DNA of 5,402 nucleotides. Origin: JALTID01 sp027004335 [NCBI: bacterium]. GTDB lineage: Bacteria; JALSQH01. The translations under genes and the position numbers were made by a program. The notes under the pieces were generated by a model. It searched no databases and was not told where the DNA came from. It worked only from the letters and a program-made list of their open reading frames with translations. This document shows, one piece after another, positions 1 through 5,402 of this stretch. The stretch covers positions 1 to 5,402 of the forward strand of contig JALTID010000016.1 of assembly GCA_027004335.1 (NCBI GenBank), in the 5' to 3' direction. Positions within the stretch are counted from its first letter, which is position 1; every line of letters starts with the position of its first letter.

Positions 1-437
1 GAGTTCAGGATGATCCGGAACTTCACAGAGAAATATATGAAACTATTCCACTGGAAATAAGAACAAATTATCCTATCTGGAAAGAAAAAATAAAAATCAT
101 CAATTACAGAGAGCTTCTTTCAGATTATCATGAAATTTTTGAAAAAATTTTATCCGAAGTAACTGAGGGACTCTATATTTCCGTTGACATAGATGTAGCC
201 TCTGGCAAGGATCTCTGGGGGGTAAGATTTTTTGAAGGCAGATGGCCATCCTCTGATCAGTTCATTGAGATCATCGAGGTATTACTTGATATGATAAAAG
301 AAAAAGGTATTAAACCTGTTGGTATGGACTTCTGTGAATGGGACCCCCTTTTGATGAGCATACCCCTTCGGGGAGGAGAAAAAGACCAGATTCTCTCAAT
401 TCTTGATTCTCTTCTTGAGAAAGTAATAAATTTTTAA
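1..437 (+). CDS. Arginase/agmatinase-like (ureohydrolase fold) protein, C-terminal part
   Basis: Open from the left edge (first full codon at base 3) to TAA at 435-437, giving 144 residues with the N-terminus outside the window. The best recognisable stretch is LYISVDIDV at about residues 57-65. It looks like the late metal-binding strand of the arginase/agmatinase/formiminoglutamase family (SxDxDxxDP in classical members), with D62 and D64 as the candidate metal ligands. It is followed, after a helix, by GMDFCEWDP (107-115), which resembles the closing strand of that fold with its conserved Glu (E112). Between them, the classical 'DPxxAPG' segment is replaced by ASGKDLWG, so this is a divergent member and the substrate cannot be named. 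The N-terminal metal motifs (GGDH, DAHxD) would lie upstream. The gene converges on fadN with a 29-base gap. The fold assignment is an inference from two short motifs. Confidence 0.5.
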   Translation, partial: VQDDPELHREIYETIPLEIRTNYPIWKEKIKIINYRELLSDYHEIFEKILSEVTEGLYISVDIDVASGKDLWGVRFFEGRWPSSDQFIEIIEVLLDMIKEKGIKPVGMDFCEWDPLLMSIPLRGGEKDQILSILDSLLEKVINF

Positions 438-441
438 AAAA

Positions 442-460
442 GAGGGGGGAAAACCCCCTC
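442..460 (-). terminator. Rho-independent terminator of the fadA-fadN operon
   Basis: A perfect 7-bp stem, GAGGGGG (442-448) with CCCCCTC (454-460), encloses a 5-base loop. Read on the minus strand, the hairpin is followed at once by six T (positions 441-436) and lies 6 bases past the fadN stop codon. On the plus strand the bases after the hairpin (AACTGATTAA) are not a T-run. As an intrinsic terminator it therefore points to the minus-strand operon, although the hairpin also sits 4 bases past the stop of the convergent plus-strand gene and may slow that transcript. Confidence 0.88.
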
Positions 461-466
461 AACTGA

Positions 467-2884
467 TTAATTCCTGAGTGGCTTGTTGTACATGAGCATG
501 TGCTGGAGTCTTTCCTGAGTTTTTTCTTCACCACAGAGACTTACGAAAGTTTCTCTCTCAAGATCCAGCAAATGCTGTTCGCTAACCTTTGTGCCGGGAA
601 GAACATCACCACCTGAGATGACAGCTGCGATTTTCTTCGCCATAAAGGATTCATACTCGGTTATATAACCACTGTAGAGGAAGTTTTTAATACCAAGAGA
701 GATAGTAGCAATTCCCTCTCTTCCCGCAACAACAATTTCATCAAGAGGCTTGTTGGGTTTAAATCCTTCCTTAATCATGGCAAGAACTGTCTGTTTCGCA
801 TCATAAATCAGGCTGTCACGGTTAAGGGTGATATTATCTGTGGATTTCAAATAACCAAGTCTGAAAGCATCCTTTGCACCCATGGAAACCTTTGCCTGAC
901 TTACAAGGCCAAAGGCATGGATAGCAGCCTGAACAGCATGAGCAGAAAGTTTAAGTGGATCATCTATATGAGGTTCTCCAAAAGCCCTCAGATAAACCTC
1001 TTTATTACCACCTCCACCGGGAAGCAAACCAACGCCAACCTCCACAAGACCCATATAGAGTTGATTATCTGCCTGGGCTCTGTGGGCATGCATCGTTATC
1101 TCAGCACCACCCCCAAGGGTGAGATCGTAGGGAGCAGCAACAATGGGCTTTGGTGCATATTTCATTCTCATGTTCACATCCTGAAATGCTTTAACAACCT
1201 GCTCAATAAGATCCCACTGCTTCTGCTGTGCAGCCATAAGGATAGCAAGAATATTTGCACCCGCACTGAAATTCCTGCTCTGACTCCCAAGAACCACACC
1301 CTCAAGCTTATCCTCTTCAAGCATATCAACAGCTTTGTTCAGCATCTCAATAATACCATCATCAATGGCGTTCAGCTTGGTATGAAACTCTACCAAACCA
1401 ACACCATCACCTAAATCAATAAGACTTGCAGAACCATTTTCTTCTATGATCTGTTCTCTATCCTTCAGAGATTTAAGAATAATAACATTGGAAGGTACAG
1501 GAACAGGTTTATATTTGAGTGCCTTGGGATCATAGTAGAATCTCTGGCCGCCGACATCAAGGTAGAAATAGCCATAACCATTGGTAATGACCCTTTTTAC
1601 CATTTTCGGGACTTCAAATCCTTCCGCTTCCATCTTCTCAATAGATTCCTTCACCCCAATAGCATCCCATCCTTCAAAAGGGCCAAGATCCCAGTTAAAT
1701 CCCCACTTCATAGCATTGTCAATATTTACAATATCATCAGCGATTTCATACAGTCTTTTAGCAGTATAGATGAGAGTGTCTCTCATCACCTTCCATGCAA
1801 ATTGTCCCGCTCTATCATCAGCATAAACAAGAGCTCTTAACTTCTTGCTAACATTCTCTTCACCCTTTGTTTTTTTAATTGATTCGTAATCATATTTTTT
1901 CTTTTCTCTGTATTCAAGGGTCTTGGGATCAATTACATATTTGATCTTTTTACCCTCTTCGTTCTTTTCTTTCTTATAAAAACCGGCCTTGGCCTTATTA
2001 CCTAAAAGTCCCTTATCTACCATCTGTTTTATGAAATCAGGTAATTTGAAAACATCCCTCTCATCATCATCGGGAACATTTTCGTAGATATTTTCTACAA
2101 CATGCACAAGAGTGTCAATTCCAACAAGGTCAGATGTTCCAAAGGCAGCGCTACCAGGTCTTCCCATTGGCTTTCCAACAATGGCATCAACCTCATCGAT
2201 CTCATACCCATCTTTTAGCATTTGCCAGATGGTTTTCATCATTCCATAAACACCGATTCTGTTGGCAATAAAATTGGGGGTATCTTTTGCAAAAACAACA
2301 CCTTTCCCAAGAACATTTGTGGCAAATTTAGCCATAAAATCTACAAGCTCAGGTTCTGTTTCTTCTCCGGCAACGATCTCAAGAAGTTTCATATACCTTG
2401 GGGGATTAAAAAAGTGGGTCACAAGAAATCTTTTCTTGAAATCATCGCCTCTACCTTCAGACATAACTGTGATAGGAATTCCTGATGTGTTAGAAGAGAT
2501 AATTGCATCAGGTTTTGCATATTTCTCAACATTTTCAAAAACCTTCTGTTTGATCTTTGGGGCTTCCACAACAACTTCAAGAATCCAATCAGCATCACTG
2601 AGATAGTCAAGATTATCCTCCATATTTCCAGGAGTTATAAGTTTCACATCTTCCTGAGTTATTTTGGGAGGAATCTTTTTCTCTTTGACGATCCTGTCGA
2701 GAGCATTCAGGGCAAACCTGTTACGCGCCTTCGGATCATTTTTTTCCTCATCAGATAGATCTGGAGGAACAATATCAAGAAGATAAACTTTAAGTCCAGC
2801 GTATGCAAGGAGTCCGGCAATATCTCCTCCCATAACTCCGGCACCAATTACTGCCACTTTGTTAATTTTATACTTTGAAGCCAT
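467..2884 (-). CDS. fadN: FadN-type 3-hydroxyacyl-CoA dehydrogenase/enoyl-CoA hydratase
   Basis: This 805-residue fused beta-oxidation enzyme hydrates trans-2-enoyl-CoA and oxidises the L-3-hydroxyacyl-CoA with NAD in the cytoplasm. The domain order is that of B. subtilis FadN (about 790 residues): dehydrogenase first and crotonase last, the reverse of E. coli FadB. The N-terminal Rossmann fold carries GAGVMG (G14, G16, G19) with the acidic strand-2 end at D37. The dehydrogenase active site shows SSNTSG (130-135), the catalytic dyad H157 (THFFNP) and E169 (LLEIV), and N208 (FIANRI). Helical dehydrogenase C-domains span about 200-300 and 345-440, split by a Lys-rich stretch. The crotonase domain runs from about 485 to 700, with SAGANI (540-545) and both catalytic Glu: E595 (GGGAE) and E615 (GLVEVGVGLLPGGGG). 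It appears intact. The start is set by AGGAGG at 2891-2896, 6 bases before the ATG. It is the second gene of the operon, 27 bases after fadA. Confidence 0.95.
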   Translation of the reverse strand: MASKYKINKVAVIGAGVMGGDIAGLLAYAGLKVYLLDIVPPDLSDEEKNDPKARNRFALNALDRIVKEKKIPPKITQEDVKLITPGNMEDNLDYLSDADWILEVVVEAPKIKQKVFENVEKYAKPDAIISSNTSGIPITVMSEGRGDDFKKRFLVTHFFNPPRYMKLLEIVAGEETEPELVDFMAKFATNVLGKGVVFAKDTPNFIANRIGVYGMMKTIWQMLKDGYEIDEVDAIVGKPMGRPGSAAFGTSDLVGIDTLVHVVENIYENVPDDDERDVFKLPDFIKQMVDKGLLGNKAKAGFYKKEKNEEGKKIKYVIDPKTLEYREKKKYDYESIKKTKGEENVSKKLRALVYADDRAGQFAWKVMRDTLIYTAKRLYEIADDIVNIDNAMKWGFNWDLGPFEGWDAIGVKESIEKMEAEGFEVPKMVKRVITNGYGYFYLDVGGQRFYYDPKALKYKPVPVPSNVIILKSLKDREQIIEENGSASLIDLGDGVGLVEFHTKLNAIDDGIIEMLNKAVDMLEEDKLEGVVLGSQSRNFSAGANILAILMAAQQKQWDLIEQVVKAFQDVNMRMKYAPKPIVAAPYDLTLGGGAEITMHAHRAQADNQLYMGLVEVGVGLLPGGGGNKEVYLRAFGEPHIDDPLKLSAHAVQAAIHAFGLVSQAKVSMGAKDAFRLGYLKSTDNITLNRDSLIYDAKQTVLAMIKEGFKPNKPLDEIVVAGREGIATISLGIKNFLYSGYITEYESFMAKKIAAVISGGDVLPGTKVSEQHLLDLERETFVSLCGEEKTQERLQHMLMYNKPLRN

Positions 2885-2911
2885 CTTTTGCCTCCTTTAC
2901 TTCAAGTTTAA

Positions 2912-4168
2912 TTATTCTATTTCAATTGCTGTGGCTATACCCATTCCGCCACCAATGCACATAGTTGCCAGACCAAGATTAAGTCCTCTTCTTCTCATTT
3001 CATAAAGAAGAGTTGTCGCAATTCTTGGACCAGAAATTCCAAGAGGGTGACCAAGAGCAATAGCACCACCATTTACATTAATAATACCTGGGTCAATTCC
3101 CAGTTCTTTAATACTTGCAATGGACTGGGAGGCAAAAGCCTCGTTAATTTCTACTAGCTGGAAATCCTTTATTTTAAATCCGAATCTTTTCATAAGGTCT
3201 CTTGTTGAGTAAATTGGTCCAAGACCCATAACTTCAGGCTCAAGTCCTCTAACTCCTATAGCTCTGATCTTGGCAAGCGGCTCAATACCCAGCTCTTTAG
3301 TCTTTGCATAGGACATAACCACCATTGCCTGTGCTCCCGCATTGATAGGAGAAGAATTTCCAGCAGTAACCCTTCCATTTACTCTGAAAACTGGCTTGAG
3401 TTTGGCAAGAATTTCAAGGGATGTATTTCTTCTTGGGCCCTCATCCTTATTAAGCAGTGTCCATCCCTCTGGAACCCCTTTCTTTTCCCTGTATATTTCA
3501 ACATCACCTGTAGTGGGGTTAACTATAACAGGAACAATCTCGTCATCAAATCTACCCTCATCCTGTGCTTTAATAGCTTTCATGTGACTTTCATAGGCGA
3601 ACTGGTCCATAGCTTCTCTTGTTATCCCGTATTTCTCTCCATACCTGTCAATAACATTTTCAGCAGTTTCACCCATGGGAATATAAACATTAGGAATATC
3701 CTCTGGGATTTCAAATGGTTCCTCAACCTCTTCTCCAAAAAGCCTTTTCACAAACCTTATATTAGGCGTGGGTTTGTTACTCGTCATAGGAACAAGTGTC
3801 ATACTTTCAGTTCCACCGACAAGAACAATGTCCAGAGCACCAGATGTGATCATACCATAAGCATAGTGTAAACCTGTCATTGCAGAACCACACATCCTTG
3901 AATAAGTTGCAGCTGGAACTTCCTCTGGGATACCCGCAAGCAGTGCAGCAACTCTTGCCACATTCATACCCTGTTCAGCCTCAGGAAAAGCAGTCCCACC
4001 AGTGACATCATCGATCATTTTCCAGTCTTCCAACTGCGGGATCCTTTCCAGAGCTGCTTTGTAAGCAATTGCCAGCATATCATCAGAGCGTGCATTTCTT
4101 AAGAGCCCTTTCTTGGCTCCTATGGGGAGTCTTACGGCGGAAACAATTACCGCGTCTCTCTCTTTCAT
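2912..4168 (-). CDS. fadA: Acetyl-CoA C-acyltransferase (3-ketoacyl-CoA thiolase) FadA
   Basis: This 418-residue thiolase cleaves 3-ketoacyl-CoA with CoA to acetyl-CoA and an acyl-CoA shorter by two carbons, the last step of the beta-oxidation cycle. All catalytic elements are present: the nucleophile C93 in SRMCGSAM, the N-E-A-F motif at 342-345, H374 in ALGHPLGISG, and the second Cys, C404, in ATMCIGGGMG. GGTESM (118-123) and VTAGNSSPINAGA (267-279) are also typical of the family. It is slightly longer than the usual 390-400 residues. Around the nucleophile it reads CGSAMTG rather than the common CxSGxQA, a mild departure. The start ATG has AGGAGG at 4174-4179, 5 bases upstream. It is first in the operon, directly behind a promoter and FadR-like operator. 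The pairing with fadN favours a degradative (FadA) role over a biosynthetic acetoacetyl-CoA thiolase, but chain-length preference cannot be read from the sequence. Confidence 0.93.
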   Translation of the reverse strand: MKERDAVIVSAVRLPIGAKKGLLRNARSDDMLAIAYKAALERIPQLEDWKMIDDVTGGTAFPEAEQGMNVARVAALLAGIPEEVPAATYSRMCGSAMTGLHYAYGMITSGALDIVLVGGTESMTLVPMTSNKPTPNIRFVKRLFGEEVEEPFEIPEDIPNVYIPMGETAENVIDRYGEKYGITREAMDQFAYESHMKAIKAQDEGRFDDEIVPVIVNPTTGDVEIYREKKGVPEGWTLLNKDEGPRRNTSLEILAKLKPVFRVNGRVTAGNSSPINAGAQAMVVMSYAKTKELGIEPLAKIRAIGVRGLEPEVMGLGPIYSTRDLMKRFGFKIKDFQLVEINEAFASQSIASIKELGIDPGIINVNGGAIALGHPLGISGPRIATTLLYEMRRRGLNLGLATMCIGGGMGIATAIEIE

Positions 4169-4198
4169 AGCTTCCTCCTATTTTTGTTCTTTCCTTAA

Positions 4199-4216
4199 TG
4201 AATGAATACTCATTCA
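4199..4216. promoter_or_regulatory. FadR-type (TetR family) operator of the fadA-fadN operon
   Basis: TGAATGAATACTCATTCA is an inverted repeat with perfect 7-base arms (TGAATGA/TCATTCA) around 4 central bases. It fits every position of the B. subtilis FadR (YsiA) operator consensus as I recall it, TGAATGAMTANTCATTCA. In Bacillus that repressor shuts off beta-oxidation genes and is released by long-chain acyl-CoA. Here the site begins about 7 bases downstream of the predicted -10 element, so a bound repressor would cover the transcription start. No repressor gene is present in the window, so the identity of the regulator is inferred from the site and the target genes. Confidence 0.85.
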
Positions 4217-4223
4217 GAATGTT

Positions 4224-4252
4224 AGTTTAACATATATGAATATTGATGTCAA
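4224..4252 (-). promoter_or_regulatory. Predicted sigma70-type promoter of fadA-fadN
   Basis: On the minus strand a perfect -35 TTGACA (4252-4247) is followed by a 17-base spacer and a -10 TAAACT (4229-4224; 4 of 6 to TATAAT). The start of transcription is expected near 4217, giving a leader of about 49 bases that contains the operator and the AGGAGG site. The consensus -35, optimal spacing and position directly upstream of fadA support it. Confidence 0.72.
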
Positions 4253-4396
4253 ATTTACCACACAAACCGAAAATTTTTCTTACTCACATGTTATTATAAA
4301 AGATCCTGAAGAGAGTTCCTTTTAACTATATTTATTAACCACTACCAATTACAAATTCCGGAAACTTCGCAGACAGGAAGATTCAACGAATATGTC
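4253..4396. other. Non-coding stretch upstream of the fadA promoter
   Basis: AT-rich sequence between the fadA promoter and the end of the weak ORF at 4397-4660. I find no convincing ORF with a ribosome binding site, no RNA gene and no strong hairpin with a T-run that would end transcription coming from mgsA. Together with 4397-4731 it makes a stretch of over 400 bases without a confidently intact gene. Confidence 0.5.
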
Positions 4397-4660
4397 TTAT
4401 TTCTCATCTTTCCATGAAAGCTTAACCTCTGCAAGCACAAAGGAGATATAACGACATGGCCCTCTTCTGTAGGAGTCATTGATTCTTCCTATAAAATTCA
4501 TTAAATTTCTCGTCATAAAAGGGAGGCCTAATGCATATAATCCGGGGCATCCAACCTGACATTTTCCAGTAAATTCTTCACTGTATTCAATTATTGTTAC
4601 CAGCGACAAAGCTGATCTATCTGCTTCAGATATTAAACTGATAGATAGTGGCCCTACCAT
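4397..4660 (-). CDS. Uncertain small ORF (87 aa) downstream of mgsA, possible gene remnant
   Basis: The frame runs from ATG at 4660-4658 to TAA at 4399-4397. A stop lies four codons upstream of the ATG, so no longer start exists. No Shine-Dalgarno site is seen before it. It overlaps by 7 bases the end of the extended mgsA frame, which would fit translational coupling if that frame is read. The product has three Cys in a C-x3-C (C34, C38) plus C69 arrangement, a GKCQVGCPGLYALGLPF segment and no signal peptide or membrane helix. I do not recognise the family. The 'SAL...GCxGxxxxG' flavour faintly recalls the C-terminal part of DUF169 proteins, but I cannot verify that. It could be a C-terminal remnant of a larger gene, a small real protein, or a chance ORF. 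Confidence 0.3.
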   Translation of the reverse strand: MVGPLSISLISEADRSALSLVTIIEYSEEFTGKCQVGCPGLYALGLPFMTRNLMNFIGRINDSYRRGPCRYISFVLAEVKLSWKDEK

Positions 4661-4731
4661 AATACTTTTCTAATGTTCAGTAATTCCTCTGCACTGGATA
4701 GATTTGTTGCTATGGGAATATCATGGACATC
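4654..4731 (-). pseudogene. mgsA: In-frame C-terminal continuation of mgsA beyond the TGA
   Basis: Directly after the TGA the same frame stays open for 25 codons and ends at TAG (4656-4654). It begins DVHDIPIATNLSSAEELL, which matches the methylglyoxal synthase C-terminal pattern (in Bacillus, CDVYSIPLATNMGTAE). It is therefore genuine mgsA sequence and not a 3' untranslated region. If the TGA were read as an amino acid the protein would have 140 residues, within the family range. The last part (NIRKVLW) is about 14 residues shorter than in B. subtilis and shows no match to the usual DWR-like end, so the extreme C-terminus may also be altered. Confidence 0.7.
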
Positions 4732-5076
4732 TCAGACATCCATAAGTGCAGAAATATCTGGCTCATGGGGCTGGGCTGTTAGAGGATCCCTTAAAAATAT
4801 CACCAGATCAATCTCCCCACTGGCAACCAATCTCCCAATCTGAAGATCACCTTCCTGAGGACTGCTTAGCATTCTCTTAACATTTAAGCCTGTCTCTTTC
4901 ATGACCCGTTTTCCCATTGTACCTGTTGCTACCAGCTCGAATTTTTCCAGGATCTTTTTGTTTTTTTGAGCGAAAGAAATCATTGTGCTTTTCTTAGCAT
5001 CATGCGCAATAAGGGCAATTCTTCTCTTTCCCGCTGGTTTTTTTGTGGTTGTTATTTTTACACCATGGGTTTCCAT
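4732..5076 (-). CDS. mgsA: Methylglyoxal synthase, interrupted by in-frame TGA
   Basis: Methylglyoxal synthase converts dihydroxyacetone phosphate to methylglyoxal and phosphate, a bypass of lower glycolysis used when phosphate is limiting or sugar phosphates accumulate. The uninterrupted part is 114 residues from the chosen ATG. Family residues seen, by alignment from memory with E. coli MgsA: H25-D26 and K29 ([10 protein letters not shown]), T51 (ATGTMG), D77 (EGDLQIG), and D97, H104 and D107 in [14 protein letters not shown]. The E. coli catalytic D71, H98 and D101 correspond to D77, H104 and D107. The frame meets TGA (4734-4732) after ALMDV, precisely where relatives have the Cys of ALxRxCDVH, and the conserved C-terminus follows in frame. 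Some phosphate-site positions differ: ATGTMG for [14 protein letters not shown] for LSGPxGGD. ATG at 5076 is preferred over an ATG at 5109 because it has a good ribosome binding site and gives a normal N-terminus. Confidence 0.85.
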   Translation of the reverse strand: METHGVKITTTKKPAGKRRIALIAHDAKKSTMISFAQKNKKILEKFELVATGTMGKRVMKETGLNVKRMLSSPQEGDLQIGRLVASGEIDLVIFLRDPLTAQPHEPDISALMDV

Positions 5077-5219
5077 AAATTTCTCCTTTTTTCCATAATT
5101 ATACATCAAAAAGTTATAATTCTGTTACATGAAAGTGAAAATTAAATAGGATTAAAATCTTGCAACTTTTTCTAATTTGATATGTTATAAATAAAAAGGC
5201 ATGTTATCTGGAGGTAGAA
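5077..5219. promoter_or_regulatory. Divergent intergenic region between mgsA and the lipoprotein gene
   Basis: This very AT-rich gap separates two divergently transcribed genes and should hold both promoters. For the plus strand, TTGCAA at 5160-5165 with TGTTAT at 5183-5188 (17-base spacer) or TATGTT at 5181-5186 (15-base spacer) is possible. For mgsA, a TATAAT at 5103-5098 (minus strand) exists but lacks a good -35 and would leave a leader of about 15 bases. None is strong enough to call individually. No FadR-like palindrome is present here. Confidence 0.4.
5083..5088 (-). promoter_or_regulatory. Ribosome binding site that sets the mgsA start
   Basis: On the minus strand AAGGAG lies 6 bases before the ATG at 5076-5074. 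The alternative upstream ATG codons at 5109 and 5106 have no comparable site and would add 11 residues absent from the family, so the shorter start is preferred. Confidence 0.75.
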
Positions 5220-5402
5220 ATGAAAATTTACATAAAATTCCCTACACAACAGAAAAAAGAGTTACAAATTGTGTTATATTCACTTTTTATGTTAATTCTT
5301 TTTTTGGGCAGTTGTAAAGGAAAGGAAAACAACGGGTCAGAAACTTCCTCAAACTCCAACACCAATGTTGAATACAATCTTTACTCTGATATTCAATATG
5401 AA
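5220..5402 (+). CDS. Putative lipoprotein, N-terminal part (truncated by window edge)
   Basis: ATG at 5220-5222 with GGAGG at 5210-5214 (5-base spacing) opens a frame that runs 61 codons to the window end without a stop. The N-terminus is a lipoprotein signal peptide: a positively charged n-region (Lys at 2, 6, 12 and 13), a hydrophobic core at about 17-29, and a lipobox LGSC with the lipidated Cys at position 32. The residue after Cys is Lys rather than Asp, so by the E. coli Lol rule it would go to the outer membrane if the cell has one. Positions 33-49 form a Ser/Asn/Glu-rich linker typical of mature lipoproteins. The functional domain is outside the window, so no role can be given. The n-region is somewhat long at about 16 residues. 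Confidence 0.75.
   Translation, partial: MKIYIKFPTQQKKELQIVLYSLFMLILFLGSCKGKENNGSETSSNSNTNVEYNLYSDIQYE

Noticed and set aside
310-534. 74-codon minus-strand frame spanning the convergent gap
   Set aside because: It runs through the terminator hairpin and overlaps the ends of two better supported genes. Its composition does not look like a real protein.
917-1414. 165-codon open frame on the plus strand inside fadN
   Set aside because: Antisense shadow of the fully conserved fadN crotonase region. It has no credible ribosome binding site and its product is low-complexity with no recognisable domain.
2222-2606. Two overlapping plus-strand frames (2222-2485 and 2262-2606) and a minus-strand frame (2419-2610) within fadN
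   Set aside because: All lie inside the dehydrogenase domain of fadN, whose frame carries the catalytic motifs. They are out-of-frame or antisense artefacts.
3342-3871. Two consecutive plus-strand frames (3342-3587 and 3584-3871) opposite fadA
   Set aside because: Antisense to conserved thiolase sequence, with no Shine-Dalgarno site and no protein family signal.
4295-4325. Possible terminator between mgsA and fadA around the GATCCTGAAGAGAG segment
   Set aside because: The short T-run on the minus strand is not preceded by a stable stem; only 3-4 base pairs can be formed.
4693-4734. SECIS-like hairpin just after the mgsA TGA
   Set aside because: Only short, bulged pairings can be drawn, for example GAU/AUC outside and AUG/CAU inside with the loop AUAUUCC. 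There is no loop G at the expected distance, so it is not called as a feature.
5077-5109. Longer mgsA start at 5109 adding 11 residues
   Set aside because: No ribosome binding site precedes it, while AAGGAG lies at correct spacing before the ATG at 5076 within that stretch.

Overview
The window is AT-rich, gene-dense bacterial DNA with strong Shine-Dalgarno sites (AGGAGG or GGAGG type) and no introns, RNA genes, CRISPR array or recognisable mobile element. The right-edge gene starts with a lipoprotein signal peptide, which is compatible with a Gram-negative-type envelope, but the phylum cannot be fixed from this sequence. The beta-oxidation genes look like the FadN/FadA type known from Bacillus and also found in other phyla.

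Layout: (1) positions 1-437, plus strand: the C-terminal part of an arginase/agmatinase-like (ureohydrolase) protein. (2) Positions 442-460: a GC-rich hairpin in the 29-base gap between convergent genes, placed as the rho-independent terminator of the minus-strand operon. (3) Positions 467-4168, minus strand: a two-gene fatty-acid beta-oxidation operon, transcribed fadA (thiolase) then fadN (fused 3-hydroxyacyl-CoA dehydrogenase/enoyl-CoA hydratase). It has a sigma70-type promoter at 4224-4252 and a perfect 7+4+7 inverted repeat (4199-4216) that fits the B. subtilis FadR operator consensus as I recall it. (4) Positions 4397-4660: a weakly supported small ORF. (5) Positions 4654-5076, minus strand: a methylglyoxal synthase gene (mgsA) interrupted by an in-frame TGA exactly where relatives have a conserved Cys. 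The family-like sequence continues in the same frame for 25 more codons. (6) Positions 5220-5402, plus strand: the start of a lipoprotein gene, cut by the window edge.

Together, FadN hydrates enoyl-CoA and oxidises the 3-hydroxyacyl-CoA, and FadA cleaves the resulting 3-ketoacyl-CoA to acetyl-CoA plus a shortened acyl-CoA. The acyl-CoA dehydrogenase, acyl-CoA ligase and FadR-like repressor that would complete the system are not in the window. The two most notable points are the operator sitting at the predicted fadA transcription start and the UGA-for-Cys interruption of mgsA. The latter is either a nonsense mutation, a sequencing error, or recoding such as selenocysteine; I see no convincing SECIS hairpin.
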